Origin: an uncultured Eggerthellaceae bacterium
Lineage (GTDB): Bacteria > Actinomycetota > Coriobacteriia > Coriobacteriales > Eggerthellaceae
Length of the DNA stretch: 11,844 nt
NCBI GenBank assembly: GCA_910588435.1
Contig: CAJUPL010000042.1
Span: 1-11,844, forward strand
Direction: 5' to 3'
Made by a program: the position numbers and the translations under genes. Below the pieces are notes generated by a model, which saw only the letters and a list, made by a program, of their open reading frames with translations, did no database searches and was not told where the DNA came from. Below are positions 6,009 to 11,842 of the stretch, one piece after another; position 1 is the first letter of the stretch; the number at the start of each line of letters is the position of its first letter.

Positions 6009-6407
6009 CTAGAACGCTACGCTGCTCAAGGACTGGTTCACGCTGGGCGTTAGGTCATTGATGTTGCCCTCTGAGAACTGCACCAGTTCGTCCGCCGTAA
6101 GGAAGCCCTCATGCTTCGCGATCAGCTTGCCGTCCTCCACCAAGATGAACGAAGGCGTCTCCTCCAGGCCGTATACCGCGCCCTTCATGTACATGACCTC
6201 CGCATTCGCGTGATACACCTCAACGCCGCCTTCGCGGATGCGCGCCGCCGTCTCATCCAAGATGGGGGCCTCGCGCTGGCAGTGCGGGCACCACGTGACG
6301 AAGAACTCCACCATCACGCGCCCCGGCGCCTCGTCCACTTTACGCGCCCAAGTGGCTTCGTCTCTGATCTCTTCTATCGTGTTGCTTGCGAACACGTCTT
6401 CTTCCAT
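6009..6407 (-). CDS. Thioredoxin-fold protein with CPHC active site
   Basis: A 132-aa thioredoxin-like protein with no signal peptide or membrane segment, hence presumably cytosolic. VMVEFFVTWCPHCQREAPIL carries the redox pair C40-P-H-C43, and the cis-proline loop is ETPSF (P85). The CPHC tetrapeptide is the one found in DsbA, whereas thioredoxins normally have CGPC, so its redox potential may be more oxidising; that is inference from the motif. The ATG at 6407 is chosen; the frame extends three codons to a GTG at 6416, and AAAGG upstream suits the ATG better (spacing about 10). The C-terminal extension (NINDLTPSVNQSLSSVAF) is not part of the core fold. The atypical SDR gene follows in the same direction. 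Confidence 0.85.
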   Translation of the reverse strand: MEEDVFASNTIEEIRDEATWARKVDEAPGRVMVEFFVTWCPHCQREAPILDETAARIREGGVEVYHANAEVMYMKGAVYGLEETPSFILVEDGKLIAKHEGFLTADELVQFSEGNINDLTPSVNQSLSSVAF

Positions 6408-6489
6408 GCGTCTCACGCCTTTCGTCCCAACTGATGATCTTCAGCCACCACCGTAACGCGTGTAAGAAGGGGTGGTGCGTGCAAAGAGC

Positions 6490-6569
6490 GCGAATGCAAG
6501 CGAATGCAATGGAGACGTTGCCGCATTGTCAGACGCCAGCAATGGCGCCAGAAGCGCATTGTCAGACGC
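6490..6569. repeat. Small direct repeats in gap between thioredoxin-like and COG1600 genes
   Basis: GCGAATGCAA is repeated in tandem at 6490-6499 and 6500-6509. GCATTGTCAGACGC occurs at 6523-6536 and 6556-6569, 33 nt apart; the second copy covers the last codons of the COG1600 gene. Between them CGCCA-GCAA-TGGCG (6534-6547) forms a small hairpin with a GNRA-type loop. The repeat may have arisen by local duplication at the 3' end of the gene. No clear promoter was recognised for the thioredoxin-like gene. Confidence 0.5.
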
Positions 6570-7602
6570 GCTCTGATGCCAACCGGTCGATCGCCCAGTC
6601 TATGGCCTTGAGAACATGCGGGTTGTCAGTTGTCTCCCTTGCTTTGCGAAGCGCTGGAAGGTGCGCCCGATCCCCGGTGTTGCCCAATGCCACGGCTGCG
6701 TTTCGGCGGAAGATGTCGCGGTCCTTGATGTAGTTGTACATGATGGGCTGGACCACAGCGTCATAGTACGCATCGTCCAGCACCAGCACCTTCTCCAGAT
6801 CGAACTCTTGAGCAAGCAGCTCCAGGAAGGGATCCGTGTCCGATGCGTTCGCCAGCGCATGGTGGTTCCGCGGGCAAACCTCCTGGCACACGTCGCACCC
6901 ATGGATGCGCTCGCCCATGTCCGCCCAGATCTCCTCCTGCGCGCCCGGCTCGAACCGCTGATTGTTGAACAGGATGCAGCGGTCAAGGTCAAGCCGCTGC
7001 GGGCCGATGATGGCGCCAGTTGGGCATGCGTCAATGCAGCGCGTGCATCCTGCCGGACACCCGTTCGCAGGCGTCCCGGTTCCCGTGGGTGCAAGCTCGG
7101 CGTCCACCAGGAATGTCACCAGCACCACGAACGAGCCGTCTTGCTTGGTGTATGCGAAATTGTTGTTCCCGAATGTGACGATGCCGGCCTCGGCGCATGC
7201 GATGCGCTGGGGCACGCAGAATTGGTTGCGCTCCACGCGCATGCCCTGCTCCTCCAAGAAATCTGCGAACGCGTCCAACTGGAATGCGTGCACGGTGCCC
7301 GGCTGTGGAGAATACACGCGCGCCTGATAGATGCGCGCAACGGAGCGGAGCAACGCTTCGGGGTAGTCAGTAGATGAGAACCCAAGGGTTGCGCACACGA
7401 TGCTCTTGGCCCACGGGTTGAGCGTCTTCGTCTGAGAAAGGCGCGTGATCAAAGCGTCATCCGCGTCCGCGAAGATGCCGTAATTCGGGCGCGAGCGCGC
7501 CTCTTCCAGATACTCCGGATAGTCTCTCACCGCCGCAAAGCCCACATTGGAGAACCCAAGCTCCAAGCCCTTGCGCACGATGGCGTCTTCTCTTGAGCCC
7601 AT
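6562..7602 (-). CDS. COG1600 / QueG-like iron-sulfur protein
   Basis: A 346-aa protein with the layout of epoxyqueuosine reductase (QueG), the cobalamin and iron-sulfur enzyme of tRNA queuosine synthesis: an N-terminal domain, two [4Fe-4S] motifs, and a C-terminal HEAT-like tail. Cysteines C182, C186, C189 and C193 (CPAGCTRCIDACP), C209, and C236, C239, C243 (CDVCQEVCP) account for both clusters. The first cluster has C-x3-C where QueG has C-x2-C. The region that in QueG carries the catalytic Asp (D-S-A-P-V-L-E-R type) reads ERNQFCVPQR here (residues 124-133), with no Asp. The protein may therefore be a COG1600 paralogue with another role rather than true QueG. The ATG has a very strong GGAGAGGAGG upstream. 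The EamA gene lies 65 nt upstream on the same strand. Confidence 0.78.
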   Translation of the reverse strand: MGSREDAIVRKGLELGFSNVGFAAVRDYPEYLEEARSRPNYGIFADADDALITRLSQTKTLNPWAKSIVCATLGFSSTDYPEALLRSVARIYQARVYSPQPGTVHAFQLDAFADFLEEQGMRVERNQFCVPQRIACAEAGIVTFGNNNFAYTKQDGSFVVLVTFLVDAELAPTGTGTPANGCPAGCTRCIDACPTGAIIGPQRLDLDRCILFNNQRFEPGAQEEIWADMGERIHGCDVCQEVCPRNHHALANASDTDPFLELLAQEFDLEKVLVLDDAYYDAVVQPIMYNYIKDRDIFRRNAAVALGNTGDRAHLPALRKARETTDNPHVLKAIDWAIDRLASERV

Positions 7603-7667
7603 GGCGCCTCCTCTCCTCGGCCGCTCTCAGAGGAAGGGTATCACGACTCAGAAGGTCTCTAGGCTTC

Positions 7668-8636
7668 TCAAGGAGAAGGCGGCGCGGCACCCTTGCTGCG
7701 AAGGGCTTTCAAGGTAGGGGTTTGGGACACCACAACACCGCACAAGATCAGGATGATGCCGCAGATCTGCAGGCCATCCACGCCTTCTGCCAGCAGCAGC
7801 GCAGACATGATGATGGAGGTGGGCAGCTCAGACGCTGCCAAGATGGATACGATCCCCGTTGGCAGAGCAGGACCTCCCAGCCCGAACAGGAGCACAGGCA
7901 GCAACAGCGCGAAGAGGCCTTGCGTGAAACCGTACGGCGCTTCAGCCACCACTGTGCCGTCGAATAGGAACATGGGGCAGAACGCATACGCAAGCAGCCA
8001 TGCACCAAAGCAGATGATCAGACCGCGCTGCATGGAGGGCACCTGCGTCTCCACCCGGCTGGAGAGGAACATGAACAGCGCACATGTGATAGCAGAGCCG
8101 AACGCGGCCAGCAGGCCGATGGGGTCATAGCTAGCAGCTGCGCCGTTCGAGAGCATCCCGCTTGCCAGCACCGTGCCGCAGATGACCACGATGGCCGCTA
8201 TCACCTCATAGCGCGTGGGCGGCCGCCGCGTGGCTATCACCTGGATGACAACCCCGATCCAAGTGAATTGGAACAGGAGCACCAGCGCCACTGCCACCGG
8301 CAGGTACGACAAAGACAGGCTATAGAGCACCGCTGTTGAGCTTGTTGCCAGGCCCGTTCCGATGAGCTTCAGCGCCTGCACGCCAGAGAGATGATGCCAT
8401 CTCACGCCACGCAGGCGCTGCACCAGGAATGCCGCAAGGAAGAGCAGCACGCCGAACGTGGCCTGGCCTGCCACAGTTTCGCGCCACACGAACCCGTGCG
8501 CGTATGCTAGCTTGATCACAGGCGCCATGGTGCCGTAGCTCACGCCAGCGCAGAAGACCACCACCGCACTTGCGAATCTGTTCACCTTGCGCGCCGCCTC
8601 CCCAGCTCTGATATCTGCAACAAGCCACATTATCAC
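7668..8636 (-). CDS. EamA/DMT-family transporter
   Basis: An inner-membrane transporter with two EamA repeats, 322 aa and about ten hydrophobic helices, starting near VVVFCAGVSYGTMAPVIKLAY and ending ICGIILILCGVVVSQT. The first repeat ends around VIAAIVVICGTVLASG (about residues 144-160) and the second begins at PIGLLAAFGSAITCALFMFL. Members of the drug/metabolite transporter group export amino acids, nucleosides or other metabolites; no substrate can be given. I use the GTG at 8636 because GGGGG lies 8 nt upstream; an ATG two codons later (8630) is an alternative with poorer spacing. The gene is divergent from the thioesterase gene and may be cotranscribed with the COG1600 gene downstream. 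Confidence 0.85.
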   Translation of the reverse strand: MIMWLVADIRAGEAARKVNRFASAVVVFCAGVSYGTMAPVIKLAYAHGFVWRETVAGQATFGVLLFLAAFLVQRLRGVRWHHLSGVQALKLIGTGLATSSTAVLYSLSLSYLPVAVALVLLFQFTWIGVVIQVIATRRPPTRYEVIAAIVVICGTVLASGMLSNGAAASYDPIGLLAAFGSAITCALFMFLSSRVETQVPSMQRGLIICFGAWLLAYAFCPMFLFDGTVVAEAPYGFTQGLFALLLPVLLFGLGGPALPTGIVSILAASELPTSIIMSALLLAEGVDGLQICGIILILCGVVVSQTPTLKALRSKGAAPPSP

Positions 8637-8703
8637 GCACGGCGCCCCCTTTGGGGATGAGGACGAGCAGGGAATCGCGTTCGCAGGATGCCACAGTGAA
8701 TGG

Positions 8704-8798
8704 AGCGCATTTGAGGCAAAATGACAGATGAGAGGGGATCGCGTTCGCGAACAGGAGACGCAAGATGCATGTTGATACGCCGATCAAGGTCAGATACG
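8704..8798 (+). repeat. Direct repeat, left copy: thioesterase leader and first codons
   Basis: These 95 nt cover the 5' leader, ribosome site and first codons of the thioesterase gene. They match 10074-10168 at all but seven positions (8749, 8750, 8770, 8777, 8784, 8794, 8795). The exact matches include 45 consecutive bases of the non-coding leader (8704-8748). Confidence 0.9.
8743..8752. promoter_or_regulatory. Palindrome GTTCGCGAAC in the thioesterase leader
   Basis: This is a perfect 10-bp palindrome directly before AGGAG of the thioesterase gene. The surrounding word ATCGCGTTCGC also occurs 64 nt upstream (8674-8684) and in the duplicated leader at 10109-10119, where the right half of the palindrome is lost (GTTCGCAGAC). 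It is a possible operator; the function is unproven. Confidence 0.35.
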
Positions 8799-9208
8799 GG
8801 GAAACGGACATGATGGGCGTGGTGTATCACGCGAACTACCTGCTGTATTTCGAGGATGCGCGGCTGGATTTCCTGGAGGCGCTGGATTTCTCATATGCTG
8901 AGGAGATAGAGGCTGCGGGCTACATGAGCCCGATCCATGACCTGGAGGTGCACTATCACGCGCCACTGCGCTACGGGGAGGCAGGCTTCGTGCGGACTTC
9001 GATCGAGAAGAGCCAGCCGATGAAGACCGTCTACCACCAACGCGTGTTCCGGGCCTCTGATGACCCAGCGGTGGACAAGCCCCTGGTGGATGCACGCCTC
9101 ACGCTCTGCGTAGTGGAGCGGGACACGTTCAAGCCGGTGAACCTCAAGCGCACGTTCCCTGAGCTGTACGCAAAGTACGCCGAAGCGGTTGAGGACTCTG
9201 CGTGGTGA
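8765..9208 (+). CDS. YbgC/4-hydroxybenzoyl-CoA-type hotdog thioesterase
   Basis: A 147-aa single-domain hotdog-fold acyl-CoA thioesterase, presumably cytosolic. The family signature is plain near the N-terminus: YGETDMMGVVYHANYLLYFEDAR (residues 11 onward), with the catalytic Asp at D15 and the conserved H22. The C-terminal half (VDARLTLCVVERDTFKPVNL) completes the beta sheet. It hydrolyses acyl-CoA to free acid and CoA; chain length is not predictable. The ATG has AGGAG 8 nt upstream. The gene ends 13 nt from the convergent SDR gene. A truncated second copy of its leader and ends lies at 10074-10188. Confidence 0.9.
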   Translation: MHVDTPIKVRYGETDMMGVVYHANYLLYFEDARLDFLEALDFSYAEEIEAAGYMSPIHDLEVHYHAPLRYGEAGFVRTSIEKSQPMKTVYHQRVFRASDDPAVDKPLVDARLTLCVVERDTFKPVNLKRTFPELYAKYAEAVEDSAW

Positions 9209-9221
9209 AACGCCGTCGCGA

Positions 9222-9965
9222 TCAGTACATATACTCTCCGCCGTTGAGCGCGATGGTGGCGCCTGTGAGCAATGGTGAATCCATGATGAAGCTGATTGTG
9301 CGCGTCACATCCTCAGGGGTTGCCAAGCGCTTGATCTTCTGACGCCCCAACACAGCCTCCAGCTGCTTGCTGCCTTCGCCGATGGTGCGCTCCGTTGAGA
9401 CGAAGCCCGAAGCGATGTGATTCGCCGTTACGTCATATTCGGCGAACTCCAGCGCCAAGCTGCGCGCTAGCCCGATGAGGCCAGCTTTGGCCGTAGCGTA
9501 CGCGCATGTTTCCGGAAGCGGGAGCATTCCTGTAGTGGACCCCATCAAGATGATGCGTCCGGCCCGATTCTCCTTCATGAGCGCGCCGAATTCGTGCGCG
9601 CAGTGCATCGCGCCGATCAGGTCAGTGTCTATGACAGAGACATAGTCCTCAACCGGCTGACTGGTGATAGGGCCGGTCAGGCGAATGCCAGCATTGCACA
9701 CCAGCACTGCGATGTTCGTGCCAAGCTCACTGACGCATGCGTCTCGCATGGCGGCCACCTGTGCTGCGTCAGACACATCAGCCTGCACGACGATAGCCTT
9801 CACGCCCTCTGATTCGCATTCGCGAGCCGTCTGCTCAGCGTCAGGCTTGCTGGAATCGCTACGGTAATTCACAACCACGTCCAAGCCGCGCTTGGCTAGT
9901 GCCAGGACGATCTCACGCCCGATGGCCTTCGCGCTTGCGGTCACCACTGCATAGGGCCTGCTCAT
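9222..9965 (-). CDS. SDR oxidoreductase, FabG-like
   Basis: A classical short-chain dehydrogenase of 247 aa, predicted cytosolic and NAD(P)-dependent. Visible motifs are N91-A-G (CNAGI), S143 in LMGSTTGM, and the active-site pair Y156 and K160 (YATAK), with the usual 13-residue Ser-Tyr spacing. The C-terminal GATIALNGGEYMY fits FabG-type proteins. The nucleotide-binding loop reads TASAKAIG (residues 9-16), where the family normally has TGxxxGIG; both of the first two glycines are alanine. I chose the ATG at 9965 (GGAG about 5 nt upstream); the frame extends 17 codons to 10016. It is convergent with the thioesterase, so shared fatty-acid metabolism is possible but not shown. Confidence 0.86.
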   Translation of the reverse strand: MSRPYAVVTASAKAIGREIVLALAKRGLDVVVNYRSDSSKPDAEQTARECESEGVKAIVVQADVSDAAQVAAMRDACVSELGTNIAVLVCNAGIRLTGPITSQPVEDYVSVIDTDLIGAMHCAHEFGALMKENRAGRIILMGSTTGMLPLPETCAYATAKAGLIGLARSLALEFAEYDVTANHIASGFVSTERTIGEGSKQLEAVLGRQKIKRLATPEDVTRTISFIMDSPLLTGATIALNGGEYMY

Positions 9966-10073
9966 GTCTTCTCCTCTATTCGCGATCATCGTGTTGCTAG
10001 CGATTCTAGCTGCCACATCTTCGAAAAAGCGCTAAGGGATCAGGGGAACGGCTTGATCGCCATATCCAGGCAA

Positions 10074-10188
10074 AGCGCATTTGAGGCAAAATGACAGATG
10101 AGAGGGGATCGCGTTCGCAGACAGGAGACGCAAGATGCACGTTGATGCGCCGAACAAGGTCAGGCACGCCGAAGCGGTTGAGGACTAG
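10074..10188 (+). pseudogene. Degenerate thioesterase copy: leader plus 17-codon in-frame remnant
   Basis: Positions 10074-10168 repeat the thioesterase leader, ribosome site and first codons (8704-8798). From 10166 the sequence matches the end of that gene (9177-9197, 21 of 21). The middle 381 bp (127 codons) are missing. The joint lies in a TACG word found at both 8795-8798 and 9176-9179, so deletion between microhomologies is the simplest explanation. The reading frame is kept: ATG at 10135, peptide MHVDAPNKVRHAEAVED, stop TAG at 10186-10188. The stop is 2 nt before the pentapeptide-repeat start, and the GAGG from the old 3' end lies 7 nt before that start. It may serve as a translated leader and ribosome-loading site for the downstream gene. 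Confidence 0.85.
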
Positions 10189-10190
10189 CC

Positions 10191-10883
10191 ATGGGTACGA
10201 TCGAGAGGCCGGCCGCTGAACCAAGCGCTCCCAAGCCTGCGGACCCATTCATCCCCGGGCAGCTTGAGCGCATGGAGGACATCACTCCTCCGCGCGCTGG
10301 CGGGGAAGAAGATCCGCTGATCATAGCGCACGCGCACGTTGTTGGCGTGCGTCTCACCGGCGCGGACCTCACGCTGACGGAGGCCTCCGAATCGCGGTTC
10401 GAAGATTGCGTGTTCCTGGATTGCACGTTCGAGAAGGCCGCGTTCGCGGATGTTGAGTTCAAGGGCTGCAACTTCTCCAATTGCAGCTTTGCTGAGGCGA
10501 ACTTCAGCCGCTGCGTCTTCCGGTCATGCAAGCTCACTGGCGCTTCTTTTGAGGAGGCCGTGCTGTCACGGGTTGAGGTCATGGATTGCAGCCTTGCGTA
10601 TGCCCTGTGCGTGCGCGCGAAGATGATGGACGTGCAGCTTGCCGGCACTGACCTCACGGACGCGGACCTTTCCGAGGTCAAGCAGAAGCGCATGAGCGTT
10701 GAGGGCGTCAAATTCCAGGGCACCAGCTTCTTCCGGATGAGCCTGGCGGGGCTTGACCTCACGTCATGCGTGCTCAAGGACATCACGCTCTCAGACACGA
10801 TGGAGGAGCTGAGGGGCTGCAGCATGGACCTGTATCAGGCGGCGTCCATCGCGCGCCGCCTGGGCGTGAACGTGCAGGAGTGA
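10191..10883 (+). CDS. Pentapeptide-repeat protein
   Basis: A 230-aa protein. A proline-rich, probably unstructured N-terminus (about residues 1-45) precedes many A(D/N)LXX-like five-residue repeats from about residue 50 to 203, for example LTGADL, FEDCVF, FLDCTF, FKGCNF, FSNCSF, FAEANF, FSRCVF and LTGASF, unusually rich in Cys and Phe. Such repeats fold into a right-handed quadrilateral beta helix. It ends with a short helical cap (DLYQAASIARRLGVNVQE). There is no signal peptide or membrane segment. Some pentapeptide proteins protect DNA gyrase (Qnr, MfpA), but nothing here proves that role. The ATG overlaps no other gene; its ribosome site GAGG comes from the thioesterase remnant, whose stop codon is 2 nt upstream. 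The toxin-antitoxin genes converge on it. Confidence 0.88.
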   Translation: MGTIERPAAEPSAPKPADPFIPGQLERMEDITPPRAGGEEDPLIIAHAHVVGVRLTGADLTLTEASESRFEDCVFLDCTFEKAAFADVEFKGCNFSNCSFAEANFSRCVFRSCKLTGASFEEAVLSRVEVMDCSLAYALCVRAKMMDVQLAGTDLTDADLSEVKQKRMSVEGVKFQGTSFFRMSLAGLDLTSCVLKDITLSDTMEELRGCSMDLYQAASIARRLGVNVQE

Positions 10884-10897
10884 CCACCCGCGAACTT

Positions 10898-10923
10898 GGC
10901 CTGCTATTGCGTTTGTAGCAGCC
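10898..10923 (+). terminator. Possible hairpin after the pentapeptide-repeat gene
   Basis: GGC-c-TGCTA (10898-10906) can pair with TAGCA-GCC (10916-10923) with one bulge and a 9-nt loop containing a short T-run. It lies 15 nt past the stop codon. There is no following U-tract, so the call is weak. Confidence 0.25.
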
Positions 10924-10967
10924 TTGGCACCCTGAGCGCCTCATGCTAGCGCCACGGATACGGAGCA

Positions 10968-11258
10968 TCAAATGGTCTCGTAATGAGTCCACATGCTAAG
11001 GACCTTGACCACTCCCTCGTATTCAAGATCACGCTCTTCACGGGTCTTGATGACCTCGTAGACGAAGCGATGCTGCCGATTGATGCGCCTGGAATACATT
11101 CCGGTCAAGCTGCCGACCAATGGCTCATAAGCGGGCGGATAAGCAAAAGGGTCTTCGCGGACTATGGAGACCAGCTGCTTTGCTTTTGCGTCAAGTCCCG
11201 CAGCCTTCAGCTTCTTCGCGTCTTTGGCTGCTTGTTTGGAGAACACCACCTGGTACAT
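10968..11258 (-). CDS. yoeB: YoeB/Txe-type mRNA interferase toxin
   Basis: A 96-aa RelE-superfamily toxin of the YoeB/Txe type, which cleaves mRNA in the ribosomal A site. The family core EPLVGSLTGMYSRRINRQHRFVYEV (residues 45-69) is clear. Residues equivalent to the E. coli YoeB active site are present: E45, R64, and the C-terminal H92-Y93 pair (WTHYETI). It runs a few residues longer than E. coli YoeB because of an insert near KTREERDLEYEG. The start lies 6 nt after the antitoxin stop, and TAAGGA, overlapping that stop codon, is its ribosome site, so translation is probably coupled. All key residues are intact. Confidence 0.92.
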   Translation of the reverse strand: MYQVVFSKQAAKDAKKLKAAGLDAKAKQLVSIVREDPFAYPPAYEPLVGSLTGMYSRRINRQHRFVYEVIKTREERDLEYEGVVKVLSMWTHYETI

Positions 11259-11264
11259 GGATCC

Positions 11265-11516
11265 TTACCACTCCAGCTCATCAGCGCTTATGCACTCATC
11301 CACGCTCTCATCATGAGCCTCTATCAACTTCTGCGCCATGCCTGGGACTCCCATGATGTATAGCGTTTCCTCGATGGAGGCCCAGTCATCCTCGCCCACA
11401 AGTACGGCACCTTTGCCCTTGGTGTTGGTGATGGCGATGGGCTTGCAGTCCTCATTTGCCCTAGCGATCAGGTTGTAGAGATCCTTGCGCGCTGCTGTTG
11501 CCGTTATGCTTGTCAT
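11265..11516 (-). CDS. yefM: YefM/Phd-family antitoxin
   Basis: An 83-aa antitoxin of the Phd/YefM family. The N-terminal DNA-binding part begins TSITATAARKDLYNLIARAN and continues PIAITNTKGKGAVLVGEDDWASIEETLYI, the family signature. The acidic C-terminal tail (LIEAHDESVDECISADELEW) is the toxin-neutralising segment. The ATG at 11516 has GGAG 6 nt upstream; an upstream in-frame extension to 11543 would start inside the -10 region and is rejected. It neutralises the adjacent YoeB and very likely represses the operon by binding the two CGTACG boxes upstream. Confidence 0.92.
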   Translation of the reverse strand: MTSITATAARKDLYNLIARANEDCKPIAITNTKGKGAVLVGEDDWASIEETLYIMGVPGMAQKLIEAHDESVDECISADELEW

Positions 11517-11542
11517 GGCACGCTCCTCACGTTGATGAAGCA

Positions 11543-11571
11543 AGTTTAGCGTACGCTTTTACGTACGTCAA
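11543..11571 (-). promoter_or_regulatory. yefM-yoeB promoter and twin-palindrome operator
   Basis: On the minus strand a -35 TTGACG (11566-11571) and a -10 TAAACT (11543-11548) are separated by exactly 17 nt. Two CGTACG palindromes (11550-11555 and 11562-11567) lie within it, one in the spacer and one overlapping the -35. Their centres are 12 bp apart, the spacing known for the paired TGTACA core sites in the E. coli yefM-yoeB operator. This fits autorepression by YefM or the YefM-YoeB complex. Confidence 0.72.
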
Positions 11572-11650
11572 TTATGTGTGCTTTCCGGTTGACGCTGGGC
11601 ATGCAACCACGCCGTAGCAAGCGACTGCATTGCCCTCCCCCCCCCAAGAG

Positions 11651-11670
11651 CAGGCAGCCCCTCCTGCCTG
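11651..11670. repeat. Hairpin immediately before array C
   Basis: CAGGCAG-CCCCTC-CTGCCTG is a perfect 7-bp stem with a 6-nt loop whose last base is the first base of the first array module. It follows a run of nine C (11637-11645). The stretch 11575-11636 shows nothing I can identify. Confidence 0.6.
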
Positions 11671-11842
11671 TGGGCGGCTGCATCGCAGCCGCAGTTGCAC
11701 TCCCCCTCCCTAATAGTGGGCGGCTGCATCGCAGCCGCAGTTGCACTCCCCCTAGCAGTGGGCGGCTGCATCGCAGCCGCAGTTGCACTCCCCCCTAGTA
11801 GTGGGCGGCTGCATCGCAGCCGCAGTTGCACGCCAGTGCAAC
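11670..11842. repeat. Tandem hairpin array C (four modules plus end hairpin)
   Basis: Four identical 31-nt modules lie at 11670-11700, 11716-11746, 11758-11788 and 11801-11831. Each starts GTGGGCG and holds the stem GCGGCTGC/GCAGCCGC with the loop ATC, then CAGTTGCAC or equivalent. They are separated by 11-15 nt of C-rich spacer (T, five or six C, then short tails such as TAGCA or TAGTA). The last module runs into GTTGCAC-GCCA-GTGCAAC (11825-11842), the counterpart of GCATTGC-GCCA-GCAATGC in element A. It is therefore a third member of the A/B family, cut by the window edge. It lies upstream of the yefM-yoeB promoter. Confidence 0.85.

Noticed and set aside
6616..7377. 253-aa plus-strand frame antisense to the COG1600 gene
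   Set aside because: It shows no recognisable domain and is His/Arg/Val-rich as expected for the opposite frame of a GC-rich gene. The minus strand encodes clear iron-sulfur motifs.
8721..8800. Short overlapping frame starting ATGACAGATGAGAGG in both leaders
   Set aside because: It has no ribosome site. In the second copy it runs into unrelated sequence, and the two peptides diverge, while the AGGAG-ATG start of the thioesterase frame is kept.
760..9965. A beta-oxidation or fatty-acid gene cluster (dehydrogenase, thioesterase, SDR)
   Set aside because: The genes are far apart, on different strands, with no thiolase, hydratase, ligase or acyl-carrier gene between them.
11546..11831. Open frames with tandem MQPP/RLRCSRP-like peptide repeats on the minus strand
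   Set aside because: These are translations of the palindromic DNA repeat, open only because the GC-rich modules lack stops. They have no ribosome site and run through the yefM promoter side.
11670..11842. CRISPR array
   Set aside because: Repeats are 31 nt, but the spacers are only 11-15 nt and nearly the same C-rich sequence each time. There are no cas genes. It matches the hairpin modules of A and B instead.
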